Assembly: GCA_023664265.1 (NCBI GenBank)
Contig: JAMPFV010000001.1
Span: 454,107 to 512,976, forward strand
Source of the DNA: Roseburia sp.
Lineage (GTDB): Bacteria; Bacillota; Clostridia; Lachnospirales; Lachnospiraceae
DNA length: 58,870 bases
Reading direction: 5' to 3'
Under the pieces are notes generated by a model. The model did no database searches and was not told the origin of the DNA. It was given only the letters and a program-made list of their open reading frames with translations. The first letter of the stretch is position 1, and each line of letters opens with the position of its first letter. This document shows, in pieces, positions 35,228 through 44,445 of the stretch. The position numbers and the translations under genes are program-made.

Positions 35228-36100
35228 ATGGAAATACGGACACTGAGATATTTTCTGGCGGCCGCCGAGGAGGAGAACATGACCCGCGCCGCCGAGACGC
35301 TTCATGTCACCCAGCCCACGCTGTCAAAGCAGTTGAAGGCTTTGGAGGAGGAGCTCGGGAAAAAGCTGTTCACGCGGCACAGCTTCAGCATCCGCCTGAC
35401 CGAGGAGGGAATGCTGCTGCGCAAGCGGGCGGAGGATTTGGTGAAGCTGGCTGACAAGATTACAGCGGAGTTCAGCGCCATTGATGACGTTACCGGCGGC
35501 GACGTCTACTTCGGTCTGGCGGAATCCTATCAGATTCGCTTTCTTGCAAGAGCTGTCAGCGCCTTCAAGGAAACCTGCCCCGGGCTGCGCTACCACATCA
35601 CCAGCGGGGACACGGAGCAGGTCACGGAAAAGCTGGACAAGGGCGTCATTGACTTCGGCGTGCTCGTCGAGGAGCCGGACCCTGCGAAATATAAATATGC
35701 GTGCTTTCCGGAGGCAGATATCTGGGGGCTTGTCATGCCCGACACCGCCCCGCTTGCAGAGAAAGAGCACATCTGTATGGAGGATTTGATCGGCCTCCCG
35801 CTGTTTTGCTCCGAGCAGGGCTGGAACAAAGACCTTCCCCACTGGTGCGGCGGCCACATGGAGGAGCTGCATCTGGAAGGCTCTTTCCGCCTCTCCTACA
35901 ACGCCTCCCTCTTCGTCAGGGAAGGGCTGGGGTATCTTCTGACCTTCGACCACTTAATCCATACCGGCCCCGACAGCGGCCTTGTGTTCCGCCCGCTGTA
36001 TCCGAAGCTGGAGACGAAAATGTATCTGGTCTGGAAAAAGTATCAGGTTTTCACGCCGATTGCGGAGCGGCTCCTCGACAGCCTGCTGCGGCAAATGTGA
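35228..36100 (+). CDS. LysR-family transcriptional regulator
   Basis: The 290-residue protein has the N-terminal winged helix (MEIRTLRYFLAAAEEENMTR, then HVTQPTLSKQLKALEEELG) and a LysR substrate-binding domain from about residue 88 (GDVYFGLAESYQIRFLARAV). It ends around residue 290, the normal length. AAAAGGAG precedes the ATG by 9 bases. It is divergent from the alpha/beta hydrolase and convergent with copA, with a shared terminator in between. It likely activates the hydrolase in response to a small ligand. Confidence 0.93.
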   Translation: MEIRTLRYFLAAAEEENMTRAAETLHVTQPTLSKQLKALEEELGKKLFTRHSFSIRLTEEGMLLRKRAEDLVKLADKITAEFSAIDDVTGGDVYFGLAESYQIRFLARAVSAFKETCPGLRYHITSGDTEQVTEKLDKGVIDFGVLVEEPDPAKYKYACFPEADIWGLVMPDTAPLAEKEHICMEDLIGLPLFCSEQGWNKDLPHWCGGHMEELHLEGSFRLSYNASLFVREGLGYLLTFDHLIHTGPDSGLVFRPLYPKLETKMYLVWKKYQVFTPIAERLLDSLLRQM

Positions 36101-36117
36101 GCGGCAAAAACGTCAAC

Positions 36118-36137
36118 GGGAAGCCCGAAGGCTTCCC
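36118..36137 (-). terminator. Terminator between lysR and copA
   Basis: GGGAAGCC-CGAA-GGCTTCCC forms a perfect 8-bp stem with a tetraloop. On the minus strand it is followed by GTTGACGTTTTTG, on the plus strand by CGCTCAGCG. It best serves copA, which ends 12 bases earlier. Confidence 0.7.
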
Positions 36138-36148
36138 GCTCAGCGCGT

Positions 36149-36358
36149 TCAGGAAACTGAAAGCACCTTGTAATCCTGCTCCTCTACCGCCTTGGTGAGC
36201 GTCTCGTCTGAGACCTCCCCGCTCAGCTTCACCACCGCGGTTCCCGTCTCATGGCTCACCGCGGCTTCCGCCACTCCGTCCAGCGCCTCAAGGCTCTTCT
36301 TGACTCTGGCCTCGCAGTGCCCGCACATCATTCCTTCGATTTTCATTGTTTTCTCCAT
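36149..36358 (-). CDS. Possible internal start giving a free CopZ-like chaperone
   Basis: In the copA frame, ATG 36356-36358 is preceded by GGAGGG with 7 bases of spacing and opens a 69-residue product [19 protein letters not shown]..., a complete HMA copper chaperone with the C-x-x-C motif. The linker before it is rich in Lys, Glu and Ile, unlike a folded domain. The internal site would let one gene make both a fused and a free chaperone. This is inferred from the sequence; the site could be fortuitous. Confidence 0.4.
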   Translation of the reverse strand: MEKTMKIEGMMCGHCEARVKKSLEALDGVAEAAVSHETGTAVVKLSGEVSDETLTKAVEEQDYKVLSVS

Positions 36359-38737
36359 TGTCTTACCCTCCGTTTTCTTAATCTGTTCTTTTATTTGCTC
36401 TTCTTTTATAACAGTTTCCGCAATATCTTCTTTGACGCTTCCTTTGCGCTCCGCGCGTCTTATGCGCCTGTCTCTTGACGCGTCGTGAATGCATGTCAGG
36501 TTCAGCCGCAGCGCGTTTGTCACCACGCAGAAGCTCGACAGGCTCATCGCCGCCGCCCCGAACATCGGATTGAGCTGCCAGCCGAATATCGGTATCCAGA
36601 CACCCGCCGCAAGCGGTATGCCGATTACGTTGTACGCAAAGGCCCAGAAGAGATTTTCGTGGATGTTGGTCAGCGTCGCGCGGCTCAGACGGATTGCCGC
36701 CGGCACATCACACAGGCGGCTCTTCATCAGCACCACATCCGCCGCGTCAATCGCGATGTCCGTCCCCGCGCCAATCGCGATACCGATATCCGCCCTCGTG
36801 AGCGCGGGCGCGTCATTGATACCGTCGCCGACCATCGCGACGCGCCCCTTCTCCCTCAGAGAGCGAATCACGCGCTCCTTCCCGTCCGGCAGCACGCCCG
36901 CAATCACCTCGTCCACGCCCGCCTGCCTGCCGATGGCTTGGGCCGTCCGCTCGTTGTCTCCTGTCAACATAACCACCCGAATGCCCATATTTTGCAGCTC
37001 CCGAACCGCCTGCGGGCTGTCCTCCTTGATAACGTCCGCCACGCCGATCATGCCGACAAGCTTTCCGTCGGCGGCAAAGAACAACGGCGTCTTCCCATCC
37101 TCCGCAAGCCTGCGGGACTTCTCCTCCATCGCCTCGGATATCTCCGCCTTCTCACGGATAAACCGATGACTGCCGCCATACACGGCCATCCCCTCCAGCG
37201 TCGCGGACAGACCGTTTCCCGGAAGCGCCGCGAAATCCGTCACCGCCGCGCACACCGCCTTGCGCTCCTGCGCGTATTCCAGCACCGCCTTTGCCAGCGG
37301 ATGCTCGCTCTTTTGCTCCAGCGCATACGCAAGCGCCAGCAGCCGCTCCTCATCCACGCCCTCCGCCGGCACCATATCCGTCACCTTCGGCGTGCCGCAT
37401 GTGATCGTGCCTGTCTTGTCAAGCGCGACAATATCCGCCTTCCCCGTCTCCTCAAGAGAGACCGCGGTTTTGAACAAAATGCCGTTCTTTGCGCCCACAC
37501 CGTTCCCCACCATAATCGCAACCGGCGTCGCAAGTCCCAACGCGCAGGGGCAGCTTATCACCAGCACCGAAATGCCTCTTGCCAGCGCGAAACCGATTCC
37601 CCGTCCCACAAGCAGCCAGACCGCAATCGTCACCAGCGCAACCGCGATTACCGTCGGCACAAACACGCCGGATACTCTGTCCGCGACCTTGGCAATCGGC
37701 GCCTTGGTCGCCGCCGCGTCGCTCACCATCCGAATAATCTGAGACAGCGTGGTGTCCTCTCCGACCCGCGTCGCCTCACATTGGATAAAGCCCTCCTGAT
37801 TCAGCGTCGCAGCGGACACCGCGTCGCCCACGGTCTTATCCACGGGAATACTCTCCCCCGTGAGTGCGGACTCATTGACTGCACTGCTGCCCTCCACGAC
37901 CACGCCGTCCACGGGAATGTTCTCGCCGGGGCGCACCACGAAAATGTCCCCCTGCCGGACCTCCCCGACGGGTATCTCTACCTCCGCGCCGCCGCGAAGC
38001 ACTCGCGCCGTTTTCGGTGCGAGCCGCATCAGCCCCTTCAGCGCATCGGTTGTCTTCCCCTTAGAGCGCGCCTCCAGCATTTTCCCGACCGTAATCAACG
38101 TCAGAATCGTCGCGGCTGACTCGAAGTAAAATTCGTGCATGTAGGACATGACGCTCTCCATGTCGCCCCTCACCTGTGCGTCCGTCATCGCAAACAGCGC
38201 GTAGGTGCTGTATCCATACGCCGCCGTGGCGCCGAGCGCGACCAGCGTATCCATGTTTGGCGCCCTGTGCCACAGGCTTTTGAAGCCGCTGACAAAAAAC
38301 TTCTGGTTGATGACCATAATGATTGTCGTCAGCAATAGCTGGAACAGTCCCATTGCGATAGAATTATCCGCCAGCGCGGACGGCGCGGGCCAGCCCCACA
38401 TCATATGGCCCATCGAAAAGTACATGAGCACTGCCAGAAAGCCAAGCGACCACCACAGGCGGCGCTTTAATATCGGCGTCTCCCTGTCCTCGAGCATGGC
38501 CTCCTGTTCCTCTGCGGCAGCCGCGGCCTGTCGTGCGCCGCCCTTGAGGGACGCGCCGTATCCCGCATCGACTACCGCCCTGATGATTTCCTCCGGACGC
38601 GCACTGCCCTCAACGCCCATGGAATTTGTGAGCAGGCTGACGGAGCAGGCTTCCACGCCCGCAACCTTTGACACCGCCTTCTCCACACGCGCGCTGCACG
38701 CGGCACAGCTCATGCCTGTCACGGCATATTGTTCCAT
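36149..38737 (-). CDS. copA: Copper-translocating P1B-type ATPase with extra C-terminal HMA domain
   Basis: The 862-residue pump exports Cu(I). It has an N-terminal metal-binding domain (GMSCAACS, Cys11 and Cys14), eight membrane helices with the CPC ion site (ISCPCALG near 395), the phosphorylation motif DKTGT near 439, the SEHPLA motif and GDGINDAP near 638. After the last helices a Lys/Glu-rich linker leads to a second HMA domain at the C-terminus ([14 protein letters not shown]). CopA normally carries HMA domains only at the N-terminus, so this is a fusion to a CopZ-like chaperone. A dyad at 38761-38792 lies over its promoter and CsoR is encoded just upstream. Confidence 0.97.
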   Translation of the reverse strand: MEQYAVTGMSCAACSARVEKAVSKVAGVEACSVSLLTNSMGVEGSARPEEIIRAVVDAGYGASLKGGARQAAAAAEEQEAMLEDRETPILKRRLWWSLGFLAVLMYFSMGHMMWGWPAPSALADNSIAMGLFQLLLTTIIMVINQKFFVSGFKSLWHRAPNMDTLVALGATAAYGYSTYALFAMTDAQVRGDMESVMSYMHEFYFESAATILTLITVGKMLEARSKGKTTDALKGLMRLAPKTARVLRGGAEVEIPVGEVRQGDIFVVRPGENIPVDGVVVEGSSAVNESALTGESIPVDKTVGDAVSAATLNQEGFIQCEATRVGEDTTLSQIIRMVSDAAATKAPIAKVADRVSGVFVPTVIAVALVTIAVWLLVGRGIGFALARGISVLVISCPCALGLATPVAIMVGNGVGAKNGILFKTAVSLEETGKADIVALDKTGTITCGTPKVTDMVPAEGVDEERLLALAYALEQKSEHPLAKAVLEYAQERKAVCAAVTDFAALPGNGLSATLEGMAVYGGSHRFIREKAEISEAMEEKSRRLAEDGKTPLFFAADGKLVGMIGVADVIKEDSPQAVRELQNMGIRVVMLTGDNERTAQAIGRQAGVDEVIAGVLPDGKERVIRSLREKGRVAMVGDGINDAPALTRADIGIAIGAGTDIAIDAADVVLMKSRLCDVPAAIRLSRATLTNIHENLFWAFAYNVIGIPLAAGVWIPIFGWQLNPMFGAAAMSLSSFCVVTNALRLNLTCIHDASRDRRIRRAERKGSVKEDIAETVIKEEQIKEQIKKTEGKTMEKTMKIEGMMCGHCEARVKKSLEALDGVAEAAVSHETGTAVVKLSGEVSDETLTKAVEEQDYKVLSVS

Positions 38738-38760
38738 CGTCTCCGTCTCTCCCTTCTATA

Positions 38761-38792
38761 TTATACCAAACGACATAAGCCGTTTAGTATAA
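38761..38792 (-). promoter_or_regulatory. Operator dyad at the copA promoter
   Basis: TTATACCAAACG and CGTTTAGTATAA are a 12-bp dyad with one mismatch and an 8-base spacer. On the minus strand it includes a TATAAT-like -10 at one edge. It begins 24 bases upstream of copA. CsoR or another metal regulator is the likely ligand, since one arm carries the ATACC half-site. Confidence 0.6.
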
Positions 38793-38838
38793 TTGATACC
38801 GCTTCATATCCCCTTATTGTTTCCCGATTGCGCCGCTG

Positions 38839-39138
38839 CTATTTCATCATCTTCTGCAGGGTCGCGATCAGCTCCTCTACCGTCTCGTCACGCCCCTCTC
38901 TGATATCCTCCGTCACACAGGTTCTCAGATGCTCGGTGAGCAGCACACGGCTGAAGCTGTTCAGCGCCGCGTTCGCCGCCGCGACCTGTATCAGAATATC
39001 CGGACAGTACGCATCCTTCTCCACCATTCCCTTGATGCCGCGCACCTGCCCCTCAATGCGGCTCAACCGGTTCACCAAATCGCGCTGCTCCTTGGGAGTG
39101 CGCTTCTTCGTCCTACAGCATTCCTTTTCGTTATCCAT
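38839..39138 (-). CDS. csoR: Copper-sensing transcriptional repressor CsoR
   Basis: The 99-residue all-helical protein has the CsoR/RcnR fold. With the start at ATG 39136-39138 (GGAGGA 5 bases upstream) the Cu(I) ligands fall at Cys45 (AYCPD), His70 and Cys74 (TEHLRTC), the C-H-C set and spacing of copper-type CsoR. It should repress copA when copper is low. It is upstream of copA on the same strand with a 101-base gap holding the copA operator, and has its own promoter overlapped by a dyad (39212-39228). The N-terminus has an extra Cys-Cys pair (residues 7-8). Confidence 0.93.
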   Translation of the reverse strand: MDNEKECCRTKKRTPKEQRDLVNRLSRIEGQVRGIKGMVEKDAYCPDILIQVAAANAALNSFSRVLLTEHLRTCVTEDIREGRDETVEELIATLQKMMK

Positions 39139-39206
39139 AAGTTCCTCCATTCCAAAGCGTTCGCATATGGAACACCTGCACCATCCGGTTTCGTTGTTAC
39201 GAGACG

Positions 39207-39235
39207 ATTATATACCCTCACGCGGTATCTGTCAA
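39207..39235 (-). promoter_or_regulatory. csoR promoter with CsoR-like operator in the spacer
   Basis: TTGACA and TATAAT on the minus strand are separated by exactly 17 bases. Within the spacer, ATACC-N7-GGTAT (39212-39228) is a dyad of the kind CsoR binds, and a second ATACC overlaps the -35. This predicts autoregulation. Confidence 0.75.
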
Positions 39236-39387
39236 TACCTTACCTGTGTATACTATTATTCTATATCTGTCTTTGCATACACAGCTTCCCAACGCCTTGT
39301 ATTAGACAGATGCCGTGGAACGGTTTGTCACCGCCTGCCGCCTGATGGTTTTAGAGCTGACCGCTTTATAATTTTTGCAATTTAAGA

Positions 39388-39418
39388 AGAGAGTATCAAA
39401 AGGCTCCTGATACTCTCT
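39388..39418 (-). terminator. Hairpin ending the YgbA-like operon
   Basis: AGAGAGTATCA and TGATACTCTCT form a perfect 11-bp stem with a 9-base loop, 11 bases after the stop of the 45-codon gene. The U-tract is weak (TCTTAAATT). Confidence 0.65.
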
Positions 39419-39429
39419 AAAACTTATGG

Positions 39430-39567
39430 TTATTCATTTACAAGCGGCGGTTTTTGATAAAGCTTTCTATTGATTTCTCTTTTTATGATTTCAATTTCTG
39501 TCCTCGCAGCATCCGCGCCACCACTGTATTTATTATTCCGCTTTCTCTTCATAAGGGCTTTTATCAC
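39430..39567 (-). CDS. Small basic protein (45 residues) coupled to the YgbA-like gene
   Basis: A GTG at 39565-39567 opens a 45-codon frame that overlaps the upstream stop in a GTGA, with GGAGG 7 bases before it. The product (VIKALMKRKRNNKYSGG to YQKPPLVNE) is basic at the N-terminus and helical in the middle (RTEIEIIKREINRKLY). The overlap, the ribosome site and the hairpin after the stop support a real gene. No family is recognised. It is the last gene of the hydrolase-YgbA-like operon. Confidence 0.6.
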   Translation of the reverse strand: MIKALMKRKRNNKYSGGADAARTEIEIIKREINRKLYQKPPLVNE

Positions 39568-39908
39568 GGACTGACCTCCAATTTATGTTTTTCTTTTTTC
39601 GTCTCAATCAGATGCCTGACTGCCATAAAAGGGTGGTAAAGTATGATTCGCGGTCCGGAATAGCGCATGACCGCGCGGATTTTTTCCCGCATCTCCGGCT
39701 TGTAGCAATGCACTTTACAATTCGCGCAGAATGTCTTTGTCTCCATGAACGGGCATTTATCGCTGCGCTGCCTTGCATAGTCCTCCAGCTTCGCACATTC
39801 CGCACAAAGTCCGCTTTTCATATGATGCTGTCCATGACAATACAGGGCGATCATTTCAGACACGACCTTCTTTTCTCTTTCCCGTTTACTCTCTATGTCT
39901 TTTCCCAT
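39564..39908 (-). CDS. YgbA-like protein (nitrous oxide-stimulated promoter family)
   Basis: The 114-residue protein is Cys/His-rich: YCHGQHH, LCAECAKLEDYA, KCPFMETKTFCANCKVHCYKPE, then a conserved end MRYSGPRIILYHPFMAVRHL. This matches the PF11756 family, of which Escherichia coli YgbA belongs to the NO-responsive NsrR regulon (established knowledge). The cysteines probably bind zinc or an iron-sulfur centre. ATG at 39906-39908 has GAGGA 8 bases upstream. It follows an alpha/beta hydrolase by 37 bases in one unit, under a promoter shared in form with the CydDC-like operon. Confidence 0.88.
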   Translation of the reverse strand: MGKDIESKREREKKVVSEMIALYCHGQHHMKSGLCAECAKLEDYARQRSDKCPFMETKTFCANCKVHCYKPEMREKIRAVMRYSGPRIILYHPFMAVRHLIETKKEKHKLEVSP

Positions 39909-39945
39909 GAATCTCATCCTCACTCTCACTCTTCATACAGCGGCG

Positions 39946-40722
39946 TTATGCCCCGCAGCACTTTTGGACCTCCTCCACCCATCGCTCCGGATAGCAGATC
40001 AAAAGCTCCTCATGCTGCAGCTCATGGCGGCGGATGTCGGGATTCCTGAAATGAGCCTGATACCGTTTTAGATAGTCCTCTCCCATTTTTACGGCGTAGA
40101 AAACATGCACTGTCGTGCCGGGCACGGAAATGTCTCCTTCCATCGGCGTGACCAAATCCGAATAAAACTGGTTGCGGATGCTCTCCCTCTTTACAAAGGA
40201 CATCCGAGTGCCGTTCATGCCGAACATATCCAGCATTTTCACGCTGTAGCACCGTTCCTCCTCGGTCATTTTGTCGAGCCTTTTTTGCACAAATCCGGGA
40301 AGCCGGCCCCTGTGGAACAGGACATGGAAAATTTTGCCAATCAGCCATCCCTTGAATTTTGCGGACAGCCCCGTCTCCTGATCCAAATCCGAGCTGCCCA
40401 AAATCGCGTGGCTGATATGTATGTTCTTTCGCTGCACCAGCAGTCCCACAAAGCTCCCGCCCAAGGAGCAGCCGTAAGCGGCATGGATTTTACCGCCATA
40501 GCGCTCTTGGATATGTCCCTCTATTTTTTCCGTTTCCGTCAGCATATCCGGAAAAACGGTGTCCTCCGTTTCATCAAAGCCGTCATAGGACACACAGACA
40601 ACGCGGAAATCCTGCTCCAATAACGGGATGACCTCCCCGAAATTTGCCCTCCATTGGCAACAGGTTCCCGGCAGTAAGACGATTACGGGATGAGTTTTCT
40701 CTCCAAATTCATAGAATTTCAT
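39946..40722 (-). CDS. Alpha/beta hydrolase
   Basis: The 258-residue protein has the hydrolase start HPVIVLLPGTCCQWRANF (oxyanion strand), the nucleophile elbow GCSLGGS (Ser near residue 87) and a C-terminal His in RRHELQHEELL. It has no signal peptide. It is first in the unit with the YgbA-like gene; the ATG has AAAGGA 10 bases upstream. The lid region (about residues 110-180) includes basic residues and Met. Such hydrolases next to YgbA homologues occur in Clostridia; a role with thio- or nitroso-esters would be speculative. Confidence 0.85.
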   Translation of the reverse strand: MKFYEFGEKTHPVIVLLPGTCCQWRANFGEVIPLLEQDFRVVCVSYDGFDETEDTVFPDMLTETEKIEGHIQERYGGKIHAAYGCSLGGSFVGLLVQRKNIHISHAILGSSDLDQETGLSAKFKGWLIGKIFHVLFHRGRLPGFVQKRLDKMTEEERCYSVKMLDMFGMNGTRMSFVKRESIRNQFYSDLVTPMEGDISVPGTTVHVFYAVKMGEDYLKRYQAHFRNPDIRRHELQHEELLICYPERWVEEVQKCCGA

Positions 40723-40792
40723 ACGGTATGGTTCCTTTTCTGCTTTTTCAAAAATTGTCGCTGTGCTTTGCGAGGAGGTGTGACTACCTCTT

Positions 40793-40848
40793 GTTAGTAT
40801 TCGCTAACTCATAGGTAAAGTATACCCCTTTTGCTCTGTCTTTGTCAA
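40793..40848 (-). promoter_or_regulatory. Promoter and palindromic operator of the hydrolase-YgbA-like operon
   Basis: TTGACA (40843-40848) and TATACT (40819-40824) have an 18-base spacer on the minus strand. Ten bases downstream is the dyad GTTAGTATTCGCTAAC (40793-40808). The layout and sequence match those at 46239-46293 closely. Confidence 0.75.
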
Positions 40849-40903
40849 CAGGATATTTCCAAACGCATCGGCCTGTATTTACGAAGTGACACCTCCGGCT
40901 TTT

Positions 40904-41266
40904 TTACATCGGTTCAAGGGAAAGCGTTATCTCTGTTTCTTCTCCGCTCAGAACCGCCCTCAGCTCCGCTTCATCCACGCCCGCCACCTTGCCAAGCCTT
41001 GTATATGCCCATGAATTGGAACCATGGAAAATGACAATCTGACTGCCGTTATACAGGCAGATGTCCCCTGCATGGGTCGTTATCTGAGTGTCATTCCTCG
41101 GAAGCTCCGTCCCAAGGGAACACACCTTTTCAAATCCGCCATAGTTGGAAGCCTGTATCGTCAGCGGCCCGTCCGCCAGAAGCTCCTTCAAGGCAACGGC
41201 GGATTCATTGTCCTCCAACACTGCCGTCAATACGGCTTCGCCTACTTTAATATAGATTTCATTCAT
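40904..41266 (-). CDS. Cyclophilin-like fold protein
   Basis: The 120-residue protein begins MNEIYIKVGEAVLTAVLED and shows the pattern of cyclophilin-like small proteins (PF18050): ALKELLADGPLTI, GFEKVCSLG, GDICLYNGSQIVIFHG. Family members have a cyclophilin-type beta barrel; isomerase activity is uncertain. It overlaps the end of the DUF389 gene (ATGA-type, 8 bases), so the two are translationally coupled. AGGAGG directly abuts the ATG, too close for normal initiation, which also suggests coupling. No terminator is clear after it. Confidence 0.8.
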   Translation of the reverse strand: MNEIYIKVGEAVLTAVLEDNESAVALKELLADGPLTIQASNYGGFEKVCSLGTELPRNDTQITTHAGDICLYNGSQIVIFHGSNSWAYTRLGKVAGVDEAELRAVLSGEETEITLSLEPM

Positions 41267-42620
41267 CCTCCTCCATACTGAACGCTTCCGCTTCACGAAT
41301 CTGTAATACAATATCGGAAATGCCGCTCTCGGCTGAAAGAAAATTCCTTATCACCTGTTCTTCGTAGTCAGTCAGCGATTCAGAAGTTTCTCCGACCAAA
41401 AGAACATAACCGCCATTTTTCTCATACATAAGACCACAGCTTACATTGGACAGTTTTGTGAAAATCATACCGGCTTTTTCCGAAAGTTCTTCGTAGTCAA
41501 TCATTCCTTCCAGCCTTTTTTCGAGTTCATCGGCACGGACTGTCTCGATATCAAGCTGCTCCTGCAATCCGCGGATTGTGTTCTCCTGTACGGCAATCGT
41601 TACCTTATCGCTATCTTCACCTTCTATGGACTTATTCTGTGTGACATGAAGCGTAAATCCCAAGAGATTATATTCTGTCAGCTTTTCTTCCAGCTCCCTT
41701 ATCTTGGCATCCGAAATCTGCTCACCTACAAGGGAAACTGCTATTTCCCTGTTGATCACATCCGCATTGCTCTGAACAAGCTGTGTATCCGCAAACACAA
41801 ATTCAGAGGCAAGGTATTCGGAAATATTCCTATCCAACACAGACCTGTAAACCGTATAGGCAGCAGACAGAATGCTCGGCACCACTGTCACGATAACCAA
41901 TGTGGTCATAATCCGTTTGACCTGTTTCTGCCTTTTTTCATCAAGCTCCTGCCTGACCGGCACTCCCAAAAGCTTTGTCACGGTAAATGCAGACAATGCA
42001 ATAAAAAGCGTATTGATAACAAACAGATAAAATGCCCCTATGATAAAAGCAAGCTGCCTTGTCGCAATCCCGTAACCAACTGTACATAGCGGAGGCATCA
42101 GAGCCGTTGCGATTGCCACGCCGGGAATGACATTACTGATTTTCCGGCGCGTATTACCTATACTTCCGGCAATCCCGCCAAATATGGCAATCAGCACATC
42201 CCACAATGTCGGGCTTGTCCTTGCAATCATTTCACTTGTTGCCACTTTCAGCGGGGACAGCGTAAAATAAATTGTAGATGCCGCCAAGCTGATGACAACC
42301 TGCGTGGTAAAACCCAGCGCTGCCTGCTTTAGCATCGAAAGATCCCTGATGCCGAGGGAATATCCCATTGTGAGGATACCGCTCATAAGCGGCGAAATAA
42401 GCATGGCACCAATAATGACTGCTGTGGAGTTGACATTCAGACCAATGGAAGCAATCAATATCGCAAGCATCAGTATCCACATATTAGCTCCGTGAATGAC
42501 TATATTTTCTTCCATCATATTATGCAGTTCATCATAGCCCAGCATATCGCTGCGCATATCAAATATACTGCTGAAATATTCTCTTATTTTCTGTTTCCTT
42601 GTTTTCGTTTGATGTTCCAT
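41259..42620 (-). CDS. DUF389 (TIGR00341) membrane protein
   Basis: The 453-residue protein has a DUF389 domain: GANMWILMLAILIASIGLN, STAVIIGAMLISPLMSGILTMGYSLG, and GIAGSIGNTRRKISNVIPGVAIATALMPPL, with about six membrane helices in residues 40-260. The C-terminal third is soluble and partly coiled coil. Function of the family is unknown; transport has been suggested. ATG at 42618-42620 has GGAGGT 7 bases upstream; the longer upstream frame is not used. It lies 130 bases beyond the CydC-like gene and may be expressed separately. Confidence 0.9.
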   Translation of the reverse strand: MEHQTKTRKQKIREYFSSIFDMRSDMLGYDELHNMMEENIVIHGANMWILMLAILIASIGLNVNSTAVIIGAMLISPLMSGILTMGYSLGIRDLSMLKQAALGFTTQVVISLAASTIYFTLSPLKVATSEMIARTSPTLWDVLIAIFGGIAGSIGNTRRKISNVIPGVAIATALMPPLCTVGYGIATRQLAFIIGAFYLFVINTLFIALSAFTVTKLLGVPVRQELDEKRQKQVKRIMTTLVIVTVVPSILSAAYTVYRSVLDRNISEYLASEFVFADTQLVQSNADVINREIAVSLVGEQISDAKIRELEEKLTEYNLLGFTLHVTQNKSIEGEDSDKVTIAVQENTIRGLQEQLDIETVRADELEKRLEGMIDYEELSEKAGMIFTKLSNVSCGLMYEKNGGYVLLVGETSESLTDYEEQVIRNFLSAESGISDIVLQIREAEAFSMEEDE

Positions 42621-42750
42621 CTTAACACCTCCGACATTTTCCCGCTTGGCAGAAGGCTTTTTCCATTTCCGGAGCAAACTCCGGTGAATCCTCATCAAAA
42701 ATTATCGGATACTTCCTCGCTTTTTCAAGCATCCTTCTGTCTTTGTCCCA

Positions 42751-44445
42751 TCAGCTCATTCTCCCGCCTGCCGCGGACAGCTCCTCCACCGAATACACCG
42801 TATCCGCGATCCGCATGGTGGACTGCCTGTGCGAGACCAGAACCACAGTCTTTCCTTCCCGTTCCTCATGCAGTGATTTTAAAATAACCGCCTCGTTCAG
42901 GCTGTCAAGATTGCTGGTCGGCTCGTCGAGCAGCAGAAGCGGCGCGTCGTGGAGAAATGCCCTCGCAAGCCCAATCCTCTGCCGCTCGCCGCCGGAAAGC
43001 GTATCGCCAAGCTCACCGACAGGCGTGTCATATCCTTGGGGAAGTCCCATAATAAACTCATGGACGGACGCCTTGCGGCAGGCGGCCTCAATCTCCGCAT
43101 CCGACGCGTCAGGCTTCGCAATCCTGATATTGTTTTTGATGCTGTCGTGAAACAGGTGCGTCTCCTGCGTGACAAAGCTCTCCATATCCCGAAGGTCAGA
43201 CGTGTTGATCCGCGCAATCTCCCTGTCGGACAGCTTCACGCTGCCCTTCTGCACATCCCAAAAGCGCATAAAGAGCTTGAGCAGGGTGGACTTTCCGCTT
43301 CCGCTCTTTCCTGCAATGCCGATGACGGAATGCTCCGGAATCGCCACCGACACCTCCGAGAGGACCGTCTCCCCTCCGTATGAAAAGGTCACGTCGGAGG
43401 CCGCCATGCCATGGAATACCGTGCTCTCCTGCATGGCAACCTCCTCAATCGCGGGCGTCTCATCCAAAATATCCAACACCCTGTTCCCTGCCGCAAAGGT
43501 ATTCTGCAGGGTGCTCCCGAGATTTGCCAGCGCCACGCAGGGGCCGAAGGAGCTCATCAGCGCAATCGTCGGAATCAGCACCCCGTCAAAGGCGGTGGCG
43601 CCGCTTTGGTACAATGCCGCGCTCACGAACAGCATTGCAAGGTCAAACACTAAAATGACCGTATTGGTCACTGCCGTATTGCGCCCCGCCATGCGCTTCA
43701 TGCGCGCCTCGTCCGACGAAAGCGCGTCCGTCCGACGGTTCATCTGCGCCAGCCGCTTTTCGCCCTGCCCGTACTGCATGGTCTCGGAAAGCCCCCGCAG
43801 ACTGTCCAGCACAAAGCCGCTCAGCTCCCCTGACTCCGCGCGGAATCTCATGCCGTTATCCCCGCTCAGTTTAGAGATGACCAAGGGAACCACAACGCCC
43901 ACCATGACATAGGCCGCAAGCGCAAGCGCCCCCAATATCCAATGAAAGCTGCCGATAAACAGGCACAGGATGATTGTGAACAGGAACGCGATCGCCGCGG
44001 GAGATATGGTATGCGCGTAAAATACCTCCAGAAGCTCGATATCCGAGGTGATAACCGAGATCAAATCGCCCTTGTCCTTCCCCTCAAGCTTCGCGGGACA
44101 AAGCCTGCGCAGCGCCTGAAATACTTTATCGCGTATCAATGCCAGCAGCTTAAACGCGATAAAATGATTGCACGCCTGCTCCGCATACCGCAGAATACCG
44201 CGCACCACGGCAAACAGGACGACACAGACAAAAAGCATCCGCAGCGAAAAGGGCGTCTCAAGCTGCAGCAGCCCGAGAACCGCATATCCGCCGAAAACAG
44301 TGATAAACGCGGCACACAAATGACCGACCAGCCCCATCAGAATCGCAAGCGCCATAAATCCGACGAGCGGCTTCACCAGCCCGATCAACCGCAGCATAAC
44401 GCGAAATCCGCTTCTCTTTCGGAGTGTCTCTGTATTTACGCCCAT
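42751..44445 (-). CDS. CydC-like ABC exporter subunit
   Basis: The 564-residue half-transporter has six membrane helices (residues 15-310) and an ABC domain with Walker A GKSGSGKST, signature TLSGGERQR, and Walker B LLLLDEPTSNLD. The membrane region (GLVGHLCAAFITVFGGYAVLG, then EQACNHFIAFKLLALIRDKVFQALRRL) resembles CydC of the thiol exporter CydDC, which moves cysteine and glutathione. It overlaps the CydD-like gene by 10 bases. A plain lipid/drug exporter assignment remains possible. No cytochrome bd genes are in the window. Confidence 0.82.
   Translation of the reverse strand: MGVNTETLRKRSGFRVMLRLIGLVKPLVGFMALAILMGLVGHLCAAFITVFGGYAVLGLLQLETPFSLRMLFVCVVLFAVVRGILRYAEQACNHFIAFKLLALIRDKVFQALRRLCPAKLEGKDKGDLISVITSDIELLEVFYAHTISPAAIAFLFTIILCLFIGSFHWILGALALAAYVMVGVVVPLVISKLSGDNGMRFRAESGELSGFVLDSLRGLSETMQYGQGEKRLAQMNRRTDALSSDEARMKRMAGRNTAVTNTVILVFDLAMLFVSAALYQSGATAFDGVLIPTIALMSSFGPCVALANLGSTLQNTFAAGNRVLDILDETPAIEEVAMQESTVFHGMAASDVTFSYGGETVLSEVSVAIPEHSVIGIAGKSGSGKSTLLKLFMRFWDVQKGSVKLSDREIARINTSDLRDMESFVTQETHLFHDSIKNNIRIAKPDASDAEIEAACRKASVHEFIMGLPQGYDTPVGELGDTLSGGERQRIGLARAFLHDAPLLLLDEPTSNLDSLNEAVILKSLHEEREGKTVVLVSHRQSTMRIADTVYSVEELSAAGGRMS

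Noticed and set aside
36485..38119. Long antisense open frame opposite copA
   Set aside because: CopA is certain on the other strand; the antisense frame has no ribosome binding site and an Arg/His-biased composition.
39348..39358. GTTTTAGAGCT, the start of type II CRISPR repeats
   Set aside because: It occurs once, with no second copy at spacer distance, no continuation of the repeat and no cas gene.
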